Shown: positions 26,691 to 35,748, counted from the first letter of the stretch. The stretch is DNA of 64,000 bases from Brasilonema angustatum HA4187-MV1 (GCA_019359695.1 JAHHGV010000004.1:1-64000); one strand, 5' to 3'. Program-made: numbers and translations. The notes: generated by a model not told the origin, from the letters alone.

Positions 26691-28715
26691 TCAAATAGAT
26701 AATAAATGTAGTATTTGTCTTTCCTCATCTTTCAAACTTTCGAGTTTTTCATATCTTAATATCCTTTGATACTCTAATCTTTTTTCATACTGTTGAATGA
26801 GTTTATATATAATTTTTTCAATTCCCAGATAAATTAACATACCAGGAGCAGCGATCAAACCTAAAATACGAGTTATGTTCTCTCCTGCCTCACCAAAAAA
26901 TATCTTCACAATACCTATAAGTAACCCAACTGGAATCATCATGATTAGCGTCCACGGTAGCAGAAGAAGAGAAATTAGATAGAGGCATAATATCTTAGAA
27001 AAATTATTAATCTTATCAGCGAGATTCTTAGCTGCCTCCATTTTTATCTTTGCTTTTTTTAATTCTGTATCAAGAGGTGATAATTGACTTGGAATTATTC
27101 TTTCATAACGACACACTACTTCATCTCTAAGTTGATTTAACTTATTTGTTAAGTAAGTCGAATATTGCTCAAGTAAACTCAATTGTGTATAGTTTTGATA
27201 ACTGATACGACTTGGCAATTTAATTTCAATTAAGTCGTCTTTTAAAGCTAAATATCCATAAACTCTATAATTGATGGATTTTATTAACGTTAAATTGTTT
27301 TGAATTGTTTCATGATGATTTTGACATTTTTCTAATTGAGAATAAAACGTCAATACTTGTTTATGAACAGAAGAGGCTATTGATAACTTTTCTGCCAATA
27401 GATTTTTATAATCTTCAAATAAGATAAGTGCGTGTTCATGATCAACACTAATATCAGGCAGTTGACCAAGTTGTACTTCCTCAAATACTTTCTCATAAAT
27501 TTCTGTACTGATTGCGTGAATTTTTTTTAAACATTTATCAATTTCCGTATGGGTACTTTCTCGTAAACGTTCACAGGAAAGTTTAGCTACAGCAAATTTA
27601 CTTTTTCTCTTGCTCATTTCGTCTAAAACTACCAACTTCATCTGAGAAATATCACTAAGTACTTTTTTTCGCTTAAGTTGTTTTTCTAACCAATCTATAT
27701 TCTCGGACAAGTTTTCTAATTGATGATAGGTAGTTTTATAATTTAACTCGCATGTTTCTATTTCCATAAAGGCTTCAGTGGAATGGAAAATGTGTAGTCG
27801 TTCATCTCTAACTTTATCTAAACAAGTATTTTCCAAATTCAGAATTTTTCTAGCCGCAAGTAAGCGAGTTGTTTTATTATTACTTTCCAGACAGTGAAAT
27901 TGAGTCTCCATTAAAACTTGCAAATCACTGTCACTACTAAATTCAGTCAATTGATAAGCTGACAAAACTTGGGCAATGCCTTCAAATACCTCATTTTCGT
28001 CAATATCTGAAGCATTTTCTCCATAGTCTTCAGCTTTTATTAGTGCCAAGTTCACCTGATTTAATCCTCTCAAACTAAGAGCATTCATCACCTCCCAACA
28101 AACTGAAAATTTATTGAGACGCTGAATCTCTTGAGAATCATGTGAATCTTGCCATCCTCTTTCTCTTTTAGACTCCCATTCCTTCTTCAATGTCCAAAAT
28201 TCATAATCTAGAGTCAATTCCTTAAGTTTGTACCAATATCCATAAGTCCAGAAACGTAAAAACTCATCATAATCATGACTTTCTATAAGATTTTGGTCAG
28301 CAAATCTTTTAATCTTAGACTGCATTATCTTCTCAGCAATACTTCGGGGTTCCTCAGAAAAATGCACAGACACTGCGATACAATCAAATCCCAATTTATC
28401 AATCGTCGTCGCTGCAGCCCAGCGAATCAAGTCAGTCGAACCAGAACGCGCCTGTTCACTCAGCATGATCAGCAAATCATCACTTTGCTTCAACCGCAGC
28501 TTTACATCAGCATCAGTAATCTTGCCAAACGCCTGTAATGTAAGTGCCAAAATAGGCTCTGGTTTGATTTTTTGCAGTATCTCTACAAATGCTACTAGGG
28601 GTGCCTCAGGGCGAGTTGCCAAACACTCAAATAGATCAATCTCTTCCCCTGGATTCTTGCAAGCGTTGAAAGCCTCGAAGATTTCCGCTGCGGTGTTGAG
28701 AATTTCGCAGTTCAT
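26691..28715 (-). CDS. large coiled-coil membrane protein, unknown function
   Basis: A 674-residue protein I do not recognise. Residues 1-300 are helical with HEAT-like pairs (LVAFVEILQKIKPEPILALT, LIRWAAATTIDKLG). Residues about 310-560 are rich in charged heptads and should form long coiled coils. Hydrophobic segments near residues 570-600 (LCLYLISLLLLPWTLIMMIP) and 612-632 form a C-terminal membrane hairpin, followed by a basic tail. There is no signal peptide and no nucleotide-binding motif, so it is not a dynamin. The arrangement suggests a membrane-anchored scaffold or sensor facing the cytoplasm. Confidence 0.72.
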   Translation of the reverse strand: MNCEILNTAAEIFEAFNACKNPGEEIDLFECLATRPEAPLVAFVEILQKIKPEPILALTLQAFGKITDADVKLRLKQSDDLLIMLSEQARSGSTDLIRWAAATTIDKLGFDCIAVSVHFSEEPRSIAEKIMQSKIKRFADQNLIESHDYDEFLRFWTYGYWYKLKELTLDYEFWTLKKEWESKRERGWQDSHDSQEIQRLNKFSVCWEVMNALSLRGLNQVNLALIKAEDYGENASDIDENEVFEGIAQVLSAYQLTEFSSDSDLQVLMETQFHCLESNNKTTRLLAARKILNLENTCLDKVRDERLHIFHSTEAFMEIETCELNYKTTYHQLENLSENIDWLEKQLKRKKVLSDISQMKLVVLDEMSKRKSKFAVAKLSCERLRESTHTEIDKCLKKIHAISTEIYEKVFEEVQLGQLPDISVDHEHALILFEDYKNLLAEKLSIASSVHKQVLTFYSQLEKCQNHHETIQNNLTLIKSINYRVYGYLALKDDLIEIKLPSRISYQNYTQLSLLEQYSTYLTNKLNQLRDEVVCRYERIIPSQLSPLDTELKKAKIKMEAAKNLADKINNFSKILCLYLISLLLLPWTLIMMIPVGLLIGIVKIFFGEAGENITRILGLIAAPGMLIYLGIEKIIYKLIQQYEKRLEYQRILRYEKLESLKDEERQILHLLSI

Positions 28716-28834
28716 ACTGTCGGTAATATGCTAAATTTTACACAACTCATATATTATTATCATCGTACTAACGACATGAGTTCAGTATAAATACTGTTTA
28801 TTTTCTGGCAGTTAATAGAACTTTACAATCTGAT

Positions 28835-28904
28835 AGCAACGACCGGATTCGCACCCGCATCTCCTCTTTATGGTGAGGAATTTTACTGTTTGAACTACGT
28901 TGCT
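28835..28904 (-). tRNA. tRNA-like sequence, probable tRNA pseudogene
   Basis: On the minus strand a perfect 7-bp acceptor stem (AGCAACG / CGTTGCT) encloses a weak D arm beginning GTTCAAAC. The anticodon arm has a 5-bp stem TCCTC/GAGGA and the T loop is TGCGAAT. The anticodon loop has eight bases (ACCATAAA) without a properly placed U33. The D stem has one mismatch and the T stem another, and no CCA is encoded. A decayed tRNA is the best reading. Confidence 0.4.
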
Positions 28905-29060
28905 TGGAGTTATATCAATTAGCTACATACACCACACGTCGCAATAGTCTTGTGCTTTGCAAAGCGCTAATTAACTCAGATACAGCAATCCTAGATAAGT
29001 CGTGAACAAAAAAACGTAGACGCGGAGCGGCTTCCCGCAGGGTACCGCAAAGGGCGCAAA

Positions 29061-29110
29061 GAGGAGCCGCTTTCGCCTGGGCGGGTTTCCCGACTTGAGG
29101 CGACTGGCGT
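29061..29110. repeat. palindromic repeat of the GAGCC...CTGGCGT family
   Basis: GAGGAGCCGC and CGACTGGCGT arms flank GGCGGGTTTCCCGACTT. This is the same layout as 4159-4202, 30231-30280 and 48834-48883. Confidence 0.55.
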
Positions 29111-29252
29111 CGCAAAGAAAAGAAAGAGAAGGCGAGGAGGGTGTTCACATCCTATTTAGGAAGGCTGTATACGATTTGCTGCAATATCTCCAATAGTTAG
29201 CAACCCAGATATAATTACGATTATTTCTTGGATAGTCAAGGAGAAAATCATC

Positions 29253-29993
29253 GTGTGCAACGTTGTGATCACAAATCTTATTTGTCAGGGTCAAGTCAAT
29301 ACAACTCAGGCTGATCAATACATTGAGATTACCAATCAGGGTTCAACGTTGACAGATATATCAGGCTGGAAAGTTACTTTAGCTACCAACACTAAAGAGT
29401 TTCTTTTTCCTAGCGGTACTATGTTACAGTCCGCTCAGAGTTTCCGAGTTTATACCAATTCGGTTCACCCAGAGTCGGGGGGCTTCAGCTTCGGTATTGA
29501 AAGCTTTATTTGTAATGATAAAGGAGATTCGGCAAAACTCTATGATGCCCAAGGTAATCAGGTATCAACTTGGGCTTATGACCAACAAGGCAATGTAGTC
29601 AGTCAAGTTAAAGAAACCACAGATAAGCTTACCCCCGAACAAGCCCAAAAATTTTACATTGACGCACTAAAGCAAGCCGTAGAACAAGACTCTGAAGGCA
29701 GAGAATTCGTGAAGACTCTCGGAGAGAATACTGATAAAGCAACTGCACCAGAGAGCGTGCAGTCTTCTTACAACTTCTACTACGAGAATGTGGAAAAAGC
29801 CGACTATGGTTCAGTCAGGTTGTATAAAATGGTCATCAATAACACATTAACTTATGCGGTTCATGTAACGACTGATGGTGATGATGGCTGGTTGGAGATT
29901 TACGGGGAGTTCGGGGAGGAGCTGGGTTTTGCCCACTTCAACTACGATTCTCTTGAGTTTAATGATAAAGACACGATTCGCGCTTTCGTCTAA
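29253..29993 (+). CDS. lamin-tail-domain protein of unknown role
   Basis: A 246-residue protein. Residues about 5-105 form a lamin-tail (LTD) immunoglobulin-like domain: ADQYIEITNQGSTLTDISGW is the hallmark, followed by FPSGTMLQSAQSFRVYTN and a terminal WAYDQQGN strand. Residues about 120-170 are helical and charged. The last 70 residues form an unrecognised alpha/beta domain (VHVTTDGDDGWLEIYGE). There is no signal peptide although bacterial LTDs are often extracellular. The GTG at 29253 is chosen because AAGGAG lies nine bases upstream. Monocistronic. Confidence 0.72.
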   Translation: MCNVVITNLICQGQVNTTQADQYIEITNQGSTLTDISGWKVTLATNTKEFLFPSGTMLQSAQSFRVYTNSVHPESGGFSFGIESFICNDKGDSAKLYDAQGNQVSTWAYDQQGNVVSQVKETTDKLTPEQAQKFYIDALKQAVEQDSEGREFVKTLGENTDKATAPESVQSSYNFYYENVEKADYGSVRLYKMVINNTLTYAVHVTTDGDDGWLEIYGEFGEELGFAHFNYDSLEFNDKDTIRAFV

Positions 29994-30455
29994 AGAGGTG
30001 CCCTGTTCATTTGTTTGTGATAGATTTAACTAATGCTTTCATAAGAAAAGAATTTGTGATGTCAATCAATTTTGGATTTAGGATTTTAGATTTTGGATTA
30101 ACTCCACCCTAAAAGTGCAGAGCTTGGAGCGGAGCGAAACAAAACCTAGATTTTTAAATTTACGATTTTGGATTAATTCCGTCCTAGAAGGACGAAGCTT
30201 GTACCGAAAATCAACGCCAAGTACCAAGTGAGGAGCCAGTGCGGTCTTGGGGTCTCCCCAAGTAGAGCATCTGGCGTTGGAAACAAGGACTATGGCACAA
30301 AGTGCCACGCTACGCGCTTCAGTATTGGCTCCCCAATTTAAAATCTAAAATTTAAAATCTAAAATTGTTTCGGTCATACTAAATTGCAGTCTATTATGTA
30401 ACTTTGAGGCATCAGAACATAATAAAGCTGAACGAGTTAGTACGGGTAAAATCGC
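29994..30455. other. 462-bp repeat-rich spacer
   Basis: Holds AT-rich tandem motifs (GATTTTGGATT and AAAATCTAAAATTTAAAATC) around 30069-30170 and 30335-30365, and a palindromic repeat at 30231-30280. No gene is seen. Confidence 0.6.
30231..30280. repeat. GGAGCCAGT...TCTGGCGTTGG palindromic repeat, copy 1
   Basis: The outer arms GGAGCCAGT and TCTGGCGTTGG flank an inner inverted repeat (CTTGGGGTCTCCCCAAG). The same arms occur at 48834-48883 around a different inner palindrome. Confidence 0.7.
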
Positions 30456-31541
30456 CTATTTTTTCACCGGTTTTTTACAAACTCCCAACTTATCACGGAT
30501 GGGGGAATCTGGACTGCAATCACGAGTTTGTTTTGTAGCTGTTGTAGTCTTTTTCGTAGTTTTTTCCGTTGATTTTCTAGAATTTAGCAGTACAGGTGCA
30601 CTTTTTGGACTAGATTGCTGTGAAATATTAGAATCTGTATCGATTTTTTTCTCAATCACATCCTGGACAACTGTAGGAACATTAGAAAGAAAGTTATAAC
30701 CTGTTAATCCTTCTATTTTCTTAACACTAACTCTATAAGTTCTCCAGTCTGGGTTAATTCCCTGTTTATTAGGTACATTAACAGCAATGGCACGAGTGTT
30801 TTGAGTAACACCACTAACACCAGTACCAGGGCGGTCTAATACGAAAACAACTTTCCAGGTTGTCTGAGGAATTACTACCTTACCTTTGAGAAGTTGCTTT
30901 TGGCGTCCGTAGGGTCCGGCAATAATATAAAGTTCTTTGCCTTGTTTTACCAGATCTCGACAATAGCTTTCCAAACCTTCCCAGGTGCGTCGATTATTGT
31001 CTGGCGTTTCTGGCAACATGTTGGTCATTAAAAAGGTGGCAGAGTTATCTTCATCAGACTTGGTGCGATCAGCTGACGGCACAAGATGACCTCTATCGTA
31101 GCCAGAACCACTGTAATCACTGGAAGTGACCTGTTGCCATCCTTTCGGCAATGCATCATCAGGACGAAAGTTATCTTGACGGTCTGTCGTTCCCAACCAT
31201 GATTTATTAAGTTCCCAGGATGCCCAGTTGGCAATTCCTTTGCTGCGGTTGTAAGATAATGCATACTGGGGCTTAATCAACAGATAATTATCGGGATTGG
31301 CAACACTTGCTACAGCACCACTGGGATTCCCCAAGGCCAGATGTATACTGGTTGAGCCTTTGGTAGTTGTTGTAACCTTGAGTGTCGGTCGTCGTGGCTT
31401 CTGTAATGTTGGTGACTGCGTTGGTGACTGCGTTGGTGTCGGTGTTTGCTTTTTTAATGTTGACGTACATCCAAAAATAGTTAGCAGGATGAGTGCAGCA
31501 GCTAATAACTTTATACGACCAAAAAATTGAGCGACTCTCAT
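30456..31541 (-). CDS. DNA/RNA non-specific endonuclease, lipoprotein
   Basis: A NucA-type sugar-non-specific nuclease of 361 residues. The N-terminus is a lipoprotein-like signal (LLAAALILLTIFGC, cysteine 25) followed by a Thr/Pro/Ser linker with TQSP repeats. The catalytic beta-beta-alpha-metal motif is YDRGHLVPSADR (H152), followed by ATFLMTNMLPETPDNNRRTW with the metal-binding asparagine. It should be exported and membrane tethered, degrading extracellular nucleic acid. The ATG at 31541 gives a clean signal; the frame extends upstream to a TTG at 31580. A basic low-complexity tail follows the domain. Confidence 0.88.
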   Translation of the reverse strand: MRVAQFFGRIKLLAAALILLTIFGCTSTLKKQTPTPTQSPTQSPTLQKPRRPTLKVTTTTKGSTSIHLALGNPSGAVASVANPDNYLLIKPQYALSYNRSKGIANWASWELNKSWLGTTDRQDNFRPDDALPKGWQQVTSSDYSGSGYDRGHLVPSADRTKSDEDNSATFLMTNMLPETPDNNRRTWEGLESYCRDLVKQGKELYIIAGPYGRQKQLLKGKVVIPQTTWKVVFVLDRPGTGVSGVTQNTRAIAVNVPNKQGINPDWRTYRVSVKKIEGLTGYNFLSNVPTVVQDVIEKKIDTDSNISQQSSPKSAPVLLNSRKSTEKTTKKTTTATKQTRDCSPDSPIRDKLGVCKKPVKK

Positions 31542-31730
31542 TTGAAGGCTGCAGTAGGTTTTTACGGCATAGTAACCCAAGTTGAGGGTTACAAGTCATA
31601 AGATAAGTAAATCTTAAAACGTGAGGTGGTTTAGTACAGCATTTCATTAATAAGGGTTGGAAATGCTGGAGACTGATGTTGGGTTGCGACTGCTAAAGTC
31701 AAGCTACTAGTACGTCGGGCGCACCAATTT

Positions 31731-31813
31731 AAACAGTGAACAGTGAACAGTGAACAGTGAACAGTGAACAAGGAACAATTGATCACTGGTAACTGGTAAC
31801 TGATAACTGATAA
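31731..31813. repeat. tandem CAGTGAA heptamers and AACTG repeats
   Basis: About five CAGTGAA units are followed by CTGGTAACTGGTAACTGATA units. Similar to 128-207. Confidence 0.8.
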
Positions 31814-31839
31814 AGCTACCCTTCGGGTTCACCAGTCGC

Positions 31840-32110
31840 CTAGGTCGGGAAACCCTCCTGCAGCGCTGGTTCACCATTTCAAATTAACAAAAAGCTTATG
31901 ATGTAAGCTTTTTTACACTTATGCCCGATGGCTAACGCCACGGCTGTGCCTAACAGGCACGCAAAGCGTAAGTCCCTAAGGGACACGCTTACGCGTTCGC
32001 CTTCGGCGTGCGCTTTGCGCTTACGCGGAACGCTCGTCGCAGCCTACGGCTCGTCGCTTTGCTAACATGGGGAGCCAATGCGTTGCTGCGCCAGCCCCGC
32101 GCTGGTTCAC
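31840..32110. repeat. cluster of GC-rich inverted repeats
   Basis: Successive palindromes built from GGCACGC, AGCGTAAG/CTTACGC, AGTCCCTAAGGGACACGCTT and CGTTCGCCTTCGGCGTGCGC can form several overlapping hairpins. The composition differs sharply from flanking genes. This looks like nested dispersed repeats. Confidence 0.65.
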
Positions 32111-32149
32111 CCTGGCGCTGCCTCACTTTTAACGATCGCAACAGCGCTA

Positions 32150-32938
32150 TTAGATGTGCTCAATTCTGATATCACAGTCTTGTCCCACACTGATGATGCT
32201 ATTCTCAGGGCATGAAATCCAATTTCCTGCAAACATTGGTTCTGACGCAATGATTACAGATTTAGGGGAATTTGGATCATCAGCTATCGTGTACAGCGAA
32301 GGAGCAGGTGATTTTGTGCTAAAGCGCGAAGCAATGAGGCGATGTCCGTCACTGATGACTACATTAGCTGAAATATTGGTTTGATAATTTTGCGCTAACT
32401 GTTGAAGCTCAAGCAACGTTACATGTAAAGCCTGCTCTAGGCTTTTACCAGGGTTAGCTTGCCAGTGGTTTAACAGCAAAGCAAAAATATGTTCTGAATC
32501 TGTCGTTCCTTCTATCCATTGGTAAATTTCATCGCTTAACACCTTGCGTATAGGTCTGTAGAGTGTCTGCCGAAAGTTGTCAATTGCACCATTATGAATG
32601 AAAAGCAGACTCTGGTAGTCATAGGGTTGACAGTTACTTAAATCGAGTACTTGACCAGATGTAACGCTGCGAACATAAGCTAGCACACACCCTGACTGAA
32701 CGTAACGACTGAGGTTTGGCAGATTAATTTCATTCCGAATCGGCAGTGTACTTTTGTAAGTAAATGGTTCAGTTTCTTTTTGAGAATCATACCAACCAAC
32801 ACCAAAGCCATCAACATTCACCTCCTCAGATAGCATTTCACGGGGTTGATCGCTTTGAACGATAAGCGAGTATTCAGGCTTGTACAACAGAGTTTCCAAA
32901 GAAACAGGTGAACCGAGGTAACCAAGTAATCGGCACAT
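32150..32938 (-). CDS. class II glutamine amidotransferase (EgtC-like)
   Basis: A 262-residue Ntn-hydrolase. The catalytic nucleophile is Cys2 (MCRLLGYLG), exposed after removal of Met1. Further family features are DGFGVGWY near residue 43, a VRSVTSGQV segment, and the glutamine-binding FIHNGAIDNFR near residue 112. The length and pattern match EgtC/YafJ-type proteins, which cleave a gamma-glutamyl amide, as in ergothioneine synthesis. No egtB or egtD lies nearby in this window, so the pathway is not established. Monocistronic. Confidence 0.85.
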   Translation of the reverse strand: MCRLLGYLGSPVSLETLLYKPEYSLIVQSDQPREMLSEEVNVDGFGVGWYDSQKETEPFTYKSTLPIRNEINLPNLSRYVQSGCVLAYVRSVTSGQVLDLSNCQPYDYQSLLFIHNGAIDNFRQTLYRPIRKVLSDEIYQWIEGTTDSEHIFALLLNHWQANPGKSLEQALHVTLLELQQLAQNYQTNISANVVISDGHRLIASRFSTKSPAPSLYTIADDPNSPKSVIIASEPMFAGNWISCPENSIISVGQDCDIRIEHI

Positions 32939-33130
32939 AATTAGGATATTTGCTTGTGTAGAAGAGATTAAGTTTTGAGCGTGAGAATCTCAGCAATGGT
33001 AGATGAATTCCTGCTATAATCACCGTCTTCCTCCTCAGACTACAAAAATTGTATTCCCCACTACTTTAGTTTACATAAATTAACATTAACTTGCACTCAT
33101 ACTTTGGTGTCACAGTCAAGGAGTAAACAT

Positions 33131-33247
33131 AAAAAAACCGACCCGAGCCTTGTGCTGCGCCCTTTAAGCTGGGACGGGACGACCTTTACGATAAACTTTG
33201 AAACAAAACTAGTTAATCTTGACTGATCTGGGTTCTTTCCAGTCGGT
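33131..33247 (-). ncRNA. candidate small RNA ending in a U tract
   Basis: Read on the minus strand, ACCGAC near the 5' end can pair with GTCGGT at the 3' end, which is followed at once by seven T residues. A small hairpin (CTGG/CCAG) lies inside. The long-range stem plus U tract suits a roughly 110-nt structured transcript. It matches no RNA family I recognise. Confidence 0.3.
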
Positions 33248-33460
33248 CTACTTCTAAAGATTAGACCTCTTGCAAAAGTGAGATTTTATGAGGTTCTGTT
33301 CCCCTTCGGGTTCGCCAGTCCCCCAATCTCCTGCGGAGACGCTACGCTAACGTGACGGAGACCGCCAAGACGGGGGCTGGTCTCACCTGTTAAGCGTTCC
33401 CTGTTCCCAACAACTGCCACGAAGTCTATTGAATTGACCGACTACCGAACACCCAGATTG

Positions 33461-33498
33461 ACAAAAAACGAAACGCTGAGGAACGTTTCGTTTTTTGT
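33461..33498. terminator. 15-bp perfect hairpin
   Basis: ACAAAAAACGAAACG pairs perfectly with CGTTTCGTTTTTTGT over an 8-nt loop. The A-rich and T-rich arms make it a terminator in either direction. It lies about 210 bp beyond the stop of the DUF423 gene. Confidence 0.55.
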
Positions 33499-33710
33499 TT
33501 GAGTATAGATTTAAGTCAGCGATCGCTCATTTTCTAGGGACTGAGAAAAAGTACGGAACGAAAGAATGAGCAGGACAGCGTTGAAGAAGCTATTAAGTTC
33601 TAAACCAAGGTATTGCCTCAAGAGTAATATGACGTCGCATATCTCAAACCCTGATGAAAACTAGATTTATCGATTTTCCTAACTCTCAAAAAAAATCGGC
33701 GAACCTTTGA

Positions 33711-34088
33711 TTACTTCAAACTCCAAGCAGCAAAAGCTAAAGCGCCCCAACCTGCAAGAAACGCCGCTCCTCCCAATGGAGCGATCGCTCCTAAAGATTT
33801 AACACCGCTTAAGCTCAAAGCATATAAGCTCCCTGAAAAGATGACGATACCAATGATAAACAGCCATCCGCTTGCGATCATAGTAGCTGGAGGTGACTCG
33901 ATGCGACTGAGGAGTAGTGCCACCACCAACAGTGCTAAGGCATGATACATCTGATAACGAGCGCCGACTTCAAAAATTTCTAGGGAGCGATCGCTGATTT
34001 TCTCTCGCAATGCATGGGAACCAAATGCACCTGCTGCGACTGATAAACCAGCTAAGATCGCTGCTAAACTCAAAAAAATTCGTGCCAT
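33711..34088 (-). CDS. DUF423 membrane protein
   Basis: A 125-residue protein with four hydrophobic helices, matching the DUF423 (YgdD-like) family. It begins FLSLAAILAGLSVAAGAFGS HALREK, includes YQMYHALALLVVALLL, and ends AFLAGWGALAFAAW. The family's function is not known; members are small inner-membrane proteins. It follows the 163-residue protein gene by 28 bp on the same strand and is probably co-transcribed with it. Confidence 0.88.
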   Translation of the reverse strand: MARIFLSLAAILAGLSVAAGAFGSHALREKISDRSLEIFEVGARYQMYHALALLVVALLLSRIESPPATMIASGWLFIIGIVIFSGSLYALSLSGVKSLGAIAPLGGAAFLAGWGALAFAAWSLK

Positions 34089-34116
34089 GAGTTACACTCT
34101 TGAGCCAGTTTGTTCT

Positions 34117-34608
34117 TTAAACATCAAAATGGTAAGAGACTCCCCCTTCTTCGTTTACTTTAAAATTAGCATTAAATACTTTAGCTTGCTCGTCTAAATA
34201 TTGCTTTGCAGTTGCTGGTGGCAATTGTAACTGCATTGCAAAACCCACAAGAGTAATACGTCCATTATTTTCTTGAATCATACGATAGAAGGTGGATTGC
34301 AGCTGGTCATTTGTCTGTGCCTTAATCGCCTTCGTTTCATCCCGACTTTTACGATATACGCCCAATGCTAACCATACTCCTAATACTGAGGTAGGAACGC
34401 CGAAAATTAGACCATTTAAAGCAGTATTATCAAGTACATTAACGGCAGCGTCATTAGGAAAATCATCAAGAGCGACAACCGGTCTTAGACTTGGTTCGAT
34501 AGGCCTCTCCATAGCATTTTTCTGCATTACAGCAGAGGCTGATAGCGACAAAAACATGAATCCGAGTGTCAGTAGCCAACCCGCAGCCAATTTTTCAGCA
34601 GTCTTCAT
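34117..34608 (-). CDS. hypothetical protein with signal, TM and wHTH-like end
   Basis: A 163-residue protein. Residues 1-27 look like a signal or first membrane helix (AGWLLTLGFMFLSLSASA), and a second helix lies near residues 65-82 (GLIFGVPTSVLGVWLALGVY). The C-terminal 70 residues (DQLQSTFYRMIQENNGRITL, then LPPATAKQYLDEQAKVF) resemble a winged-helix fold, here probably cytoplasmic. Similar architectures occur in cyanobacterial hypothetical proteins. Function is unknown. It lies upstream of the DUF423 gene and divergent from sodB. Confidence 0.7.
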   Translation of the reverse strand: MKTAEKLAAGWLLTLGFMFLSLSASAVMQKNAMERPIEPSLRPVVALDDFPNDAAVNVLDNTALNGLIFGVPTSVLGVWLALGVYRKSRDETKAIKAQTNDQLQSTFYRMIQENNGRITLVGFAMQLQLPPATAKQYLDEQAKVFNANFKVNEEGGVSYHFDV

Positions 34609-34889
34609 AGTTGTTATCTTTCTGATTCAAACCTTGTTTGTGATTCTAACGTCACTTTTTAGAAGCTTCCAGTCATTAGGTAACGTTGACTGTTCCTGGG
34701 GGTGATTCGCAATCTCGAACATATCCTACTTATGCATGAGGCTATTGGTGCCACATTTATTAGTAGAATCAAACTGTTTAAGTTTTATCACAGAGTGCTA
34801 AGCTCTGAGAACTGCTAAGCACAAGTATGTTTTTCCAGAGCTACCTCATAAGCTCTAAACTGAAAAACCCTTAAGAGAGGATTCACACA

Positions 34890-35492
34890 ATGACATTTGA
34901 ACTTCCCCCATTACCATACGATTACGACGCTCTGTCTCCATTGATTTCAAGTGACACTCTAAAGTTCCATCACGACAAACACCACAAGACTTACGTTGAT
35001 AACCTCAACAAACTTGTTCAAGGTACAGAACTTGCCACTAAGTCATTGGAAGAAATCATTTTGGCAACTGCCAATGATTCATCGAAAACTGGTATCTTCA
35101 ACAATGCGGCGCAGGTGTGGAATCACACCTTCTACTGGAACGGCTTGAAAAAAGGCGCTGGTAAACCCAGTGGGGAACTCGCTGAAAAAATCAATGCCAG
35201 CTTTGGTAGCTTAGATGAATTCAAAAAACAATTCAAAGAAGCTGGTGCAACCCAGTTTGGCAGTGGTTACGCTTGGCTGGTGGTGGATAACGGTGGACTG
35301 AAGGTTGTGAAAACACCAAACGCTGCTAACCCGATCACCAACGGTCAAACTCCTTTGTTAACCGCTGATGTTTGGGAACACGCCTACTATCTGGATTACC
35401 AAAATCGTCGTCCAGATTACCTGGAAACTTTCCTAAACGAGCTGATTAACTGGGACTTTGTGGGCGAACAGTACGCCAAAGCAGGTAAATAA
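34890..35492 (+). CDS. sodB: iron superoxide dismutase
   Basis: Converts superoxide to oxygen and hydrogen peroxide in the cytoplasm. The 200-residue length is that of FeSOD. Metal ligands are visible in FHHDKHHKTYV (first histidine), WNHTFYW, and DVWEHAYYLDYQNRRPDYL (Asp and last His). The glutamine in AAQVWNHTFYW is in the position that marks iron rather than manganese SOD. A purine-rich AAGAGAGGA lies before the ATG. Monocistronic, followed by an inverted repeat. Confidence 0.95.
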   Translation: MTFELPPLPYDYDALSPLISSDTLKFHHDKHHKTYVDNLNKLVQGTELATKSLEEIILATANDSSKTGIFNNAAQVWNHTFYWNGLKKGAGKPSGELAEKINASFGSLDEFKKQFKEAGATQFGSGYAWLVVDNGGLKVVKTPNAANPITNGQTPLLTADVWEHAYYLDYQNRRPDYLETFLNELINWDFVGEQYAKAGK

Positions 35493-35576
35493 GCAGGCAA
35501 TACTCGTCTGCCAATAAGTTTCTCTTGCATAGCTTGAGTTTGTTTTAACTGAGATCTTGCATCAGTCTCAACAACC

Positions 35577-35599
35577 GCCTAGGGTTTAAAACCCTAGGC
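35577..35599. terminator. 11-bp inverted repeat after sodB
   Basis: GCCTAGGGTTT pairs with AAACCCTAGGC with one central base. It lies 85 bp after the sodB stop. A further nested inverted repeat follows at 35637-35702 (arms AACTTGGTT/AACCAAGTT around AGTCTACT/AGTAGACT). Confidence 0.5.
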
Positions 35600-35748
35600 T
35601 AATAGCTCAAGTCATCGCGCATAGGACTAAATTCTTTAGGTAACTTGGTTTTTAGTCTACTTGAGTAGACTTAAGCTATGAGCCAGGAACCAAGTTCCTA
35701 GCTGTTTTTTAGAAAACCTCATCAAAAATTTACAATTTTAAAAGGCAT

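Larger units (their letters stand above)
28716..29252. other. 537-bp spacer with a tRNA-like element and repeat
   Basis: Contains a tRNA-like sequence (28835-28904) and a palindromic repeat (29061-29110). A minus-strand frame over the repeat is not coding. The remainder shows nothing recognisable apart from the ribosome binding site of the lamin-tail gene near 29238. Confidence 0.55.
31542..32149. other. 608-bp spacer, almost wholly repeats
   Basis: Contains tandem heptamers (31731-31813) and then dense GC-rich inverted repeats (about 31840-32110) with no open frame of coding character. Confidence 0.65.
32939..33710. other. 772-bp spacer with RNA-like element and hairpin
   Basis: No protein gene is seen. 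It carries a possible minus-strand small RNA (33131-33247), a repeat (about 33290-33390) and a strong hairpin (33461-33498). Confidence 0.5.

Noticed and set aside
26691-28715. Bacterial dynamin
   Set aside because: The length and membrane hairpin are suggestive, but no Walker A or GTPase motif is present.
32150-32938. Ergothioneine operon
   Set aside because: Only an EgtC-like gene is present; no egtB or egtD homologue lies nearby, so the pathway is not claimed.
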